Source: Desulfosporosinus sp. UBA4726 (lineage in GTDB: Bacteria; Bacillota; Desulfitobacteriia; Desulfitobacteriales; Desulfitobacteriaceae). Taken from it: DNA of 6,738 nucleotides. Below, in pieces: positions 6,423 through 6,738 of the stretch (the first letter of the stretch is position 1; each line of letters starts with the position of its first letter). The notes under the pieces are model-generated. The model was not told the DNA's origin and did not search any database. It worked only from the letters and a program-made list of their open reading frames with translations. Location of the stretch: NCBI GenBank assembly GCA_002404215.1, contig DHJG01000217.1, positions 2,882-9,619 on the forward strand. The letters run 5' to 3'. Position numbers and translations under genes: made by a program.

Positions 6423-6457
6423 AAAAAAGATGACCTCTGTTGAATACAGAAATCATC
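6423..6457 (-). terminator. Rho-independent terminator of the upstream membrane-protein gene
   Basis: In the minus-strand transcript, GATGA (6457-6453) pairs with TCATC (6433-6429) and TCTGT with ACAGA inside it, separated by a 2x2 internal loop and capped by a 5-nt loop. Six T residues follow at once (complement of 6423-6428). It lies 27 nt after the stop codon of the gene at 6484. A smaller CCCA/TGGG hairpin (6469-6483) lies between the two. The terminator insulates the aco control region from the gene upstream. Confidence 0.75.
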
Positions 6458-6483
6458 GCTTAGTCAGGCCCAGCCTTTTTGGG

Positions 6484-6738
6484 TTATTTCTTCTTTTTTA
6501 TTAAGCCATAAGAACCAAAATATACAGCATAAATCAACATGATTAACATCATTAGATCTACCCACGTTAAGGGATCTCCGCCGAATCCTGGGCTGATCTC
6601 CGCTTCATGGAGTACAGAAATTGCAAACCACCGAGTATAGACCAAGAATGTTATAATCCCCAGGCCGTAAGTAATGACTATTCTGACGACCTTTTTCGAT
6701 ACGGTGTTTAGGGGGCGAGTATCAAAGACTGTGGACCA
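6484..6738 (-). CDS. C-terminal part of an unrecognised membrane protein
   Basis: The minus strand is open from the window edge to a TAA at 6484, giving the last 84 residues of a protein whose start lies outside. It has two hydrophobic segments. The first is about residues 17-42 (VVRIVITYGLGIITFLVYTR is its core) and the second about 59-80 (WVDLMMLIMLIYAVYFGSYG is its core). The loop between them contains HEAEISPGFGGDP. The protein ends in KKKK, and with the KK before the first helix this suggests both ends are cytoplasmic by the positive-inside rule. I do not recognise the family. It reads toward the aco operon on the same strand but is separated from it by a terminator and a dedicated promoter, so a shared function is not implied. 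Confidence 0.7.
   Translation of the reverse strand, partial: WSTVFDTRPLNTVSKKVVRIVITYGLGIITFLVYTRWFAISVLHEAEISPGFGGDPLTWVDLMMLIMLIYAVYFGSYGLIKKKK

Noticed and set aside
6469..6483. CCCA/TGGG hairpin as a plus-strand terminator
   Set aside because: The stem is only 4 bp, the T-run lies in the loop rather than after the stem, and there is no plus-strand gene for it to end.
1..6738. CRISPR arrays, insertion sequences or integration sites
   Set aside because: I saw no regularly spaced direct repeats, no transposase motifs and no terminal inverted repeats with target duplications. The window reads as a normal metabolic operon.

Overview
The window carries a compact, leftward-transcribed (minus strand) operon for a thiamine-diphosphate- and lipoate-dependent 2-oxo-acid-type dehydrogenase of the acetoin dehydrogenase family. 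Moderate GC, strong AGGAGG-type ribosome sites, a GTG start and a sigma-54 promoter in front of an aco operon suggest a Firmicute, possibly a Clostridia/Peptococcaceae-like anaerobe. That assignment is inference from style, not from a marker gene.

Layout from right to left, in the direction of transcription: (1) 6484-6738, the C-terminal end of an unrecognised two-helix membrane protein, closed by a Rho-independent terminator at 6423-6457. (2) 6241-6422, a regulatory region with two tandem GTTC-N7-GAAC inverted repeats (6362-6395), likely sites for an AcoR-type enhancer-binding activator. (3) 6225-6240, a near-perfect -24/-12 sigma-54 promoter, followed by a leader of about 210 nt. (4) acoA (E1 alpha), acoB (E1 beta), a 12-bp intercistronic hairpin, acoX (NAD-kinase/diacylglycerol-kinase-like protein), acoC (E2), and a lipB-lipA gene that runs off the left edge. 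Gaps between genes are 18-83 nt, all on one strand.

Two gene architectures stand out. The E2 protein has the normal lipoyl, E3-binding and acyltransferase domains, followed by an extra C-terminal AhpD/carboxymuconolactone-decarboxylase-like domain with a complete Glu-Cys-x-x-Cys-His active-site pattern. The last gene is one uninterrupted reading frame joining octanoyltransferase (LipB) to lipoyl synthase (LipA). It has no stop codon in the window and is cut by the left edge.

Together the operon would encode E1, E2, the enzyme that installs and matures the lipoyl cofactor on E2, and a thiol-peroxidase-like domain that could draw electrons directly from dihydrolipoamide. E1 would decarboxylate or cleave the substrate (acetoin by family), E2 would carry the acetyl group to CoA, and an E3 not present in this window would reoxidise the lipoyl arm. 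The AhpD-like domain may offer a second exit for those electrons. The link is suggested by the known AhpD-SucB-Lpd peroxide system of Mycobacterium tuberculosis, but it is inference here.
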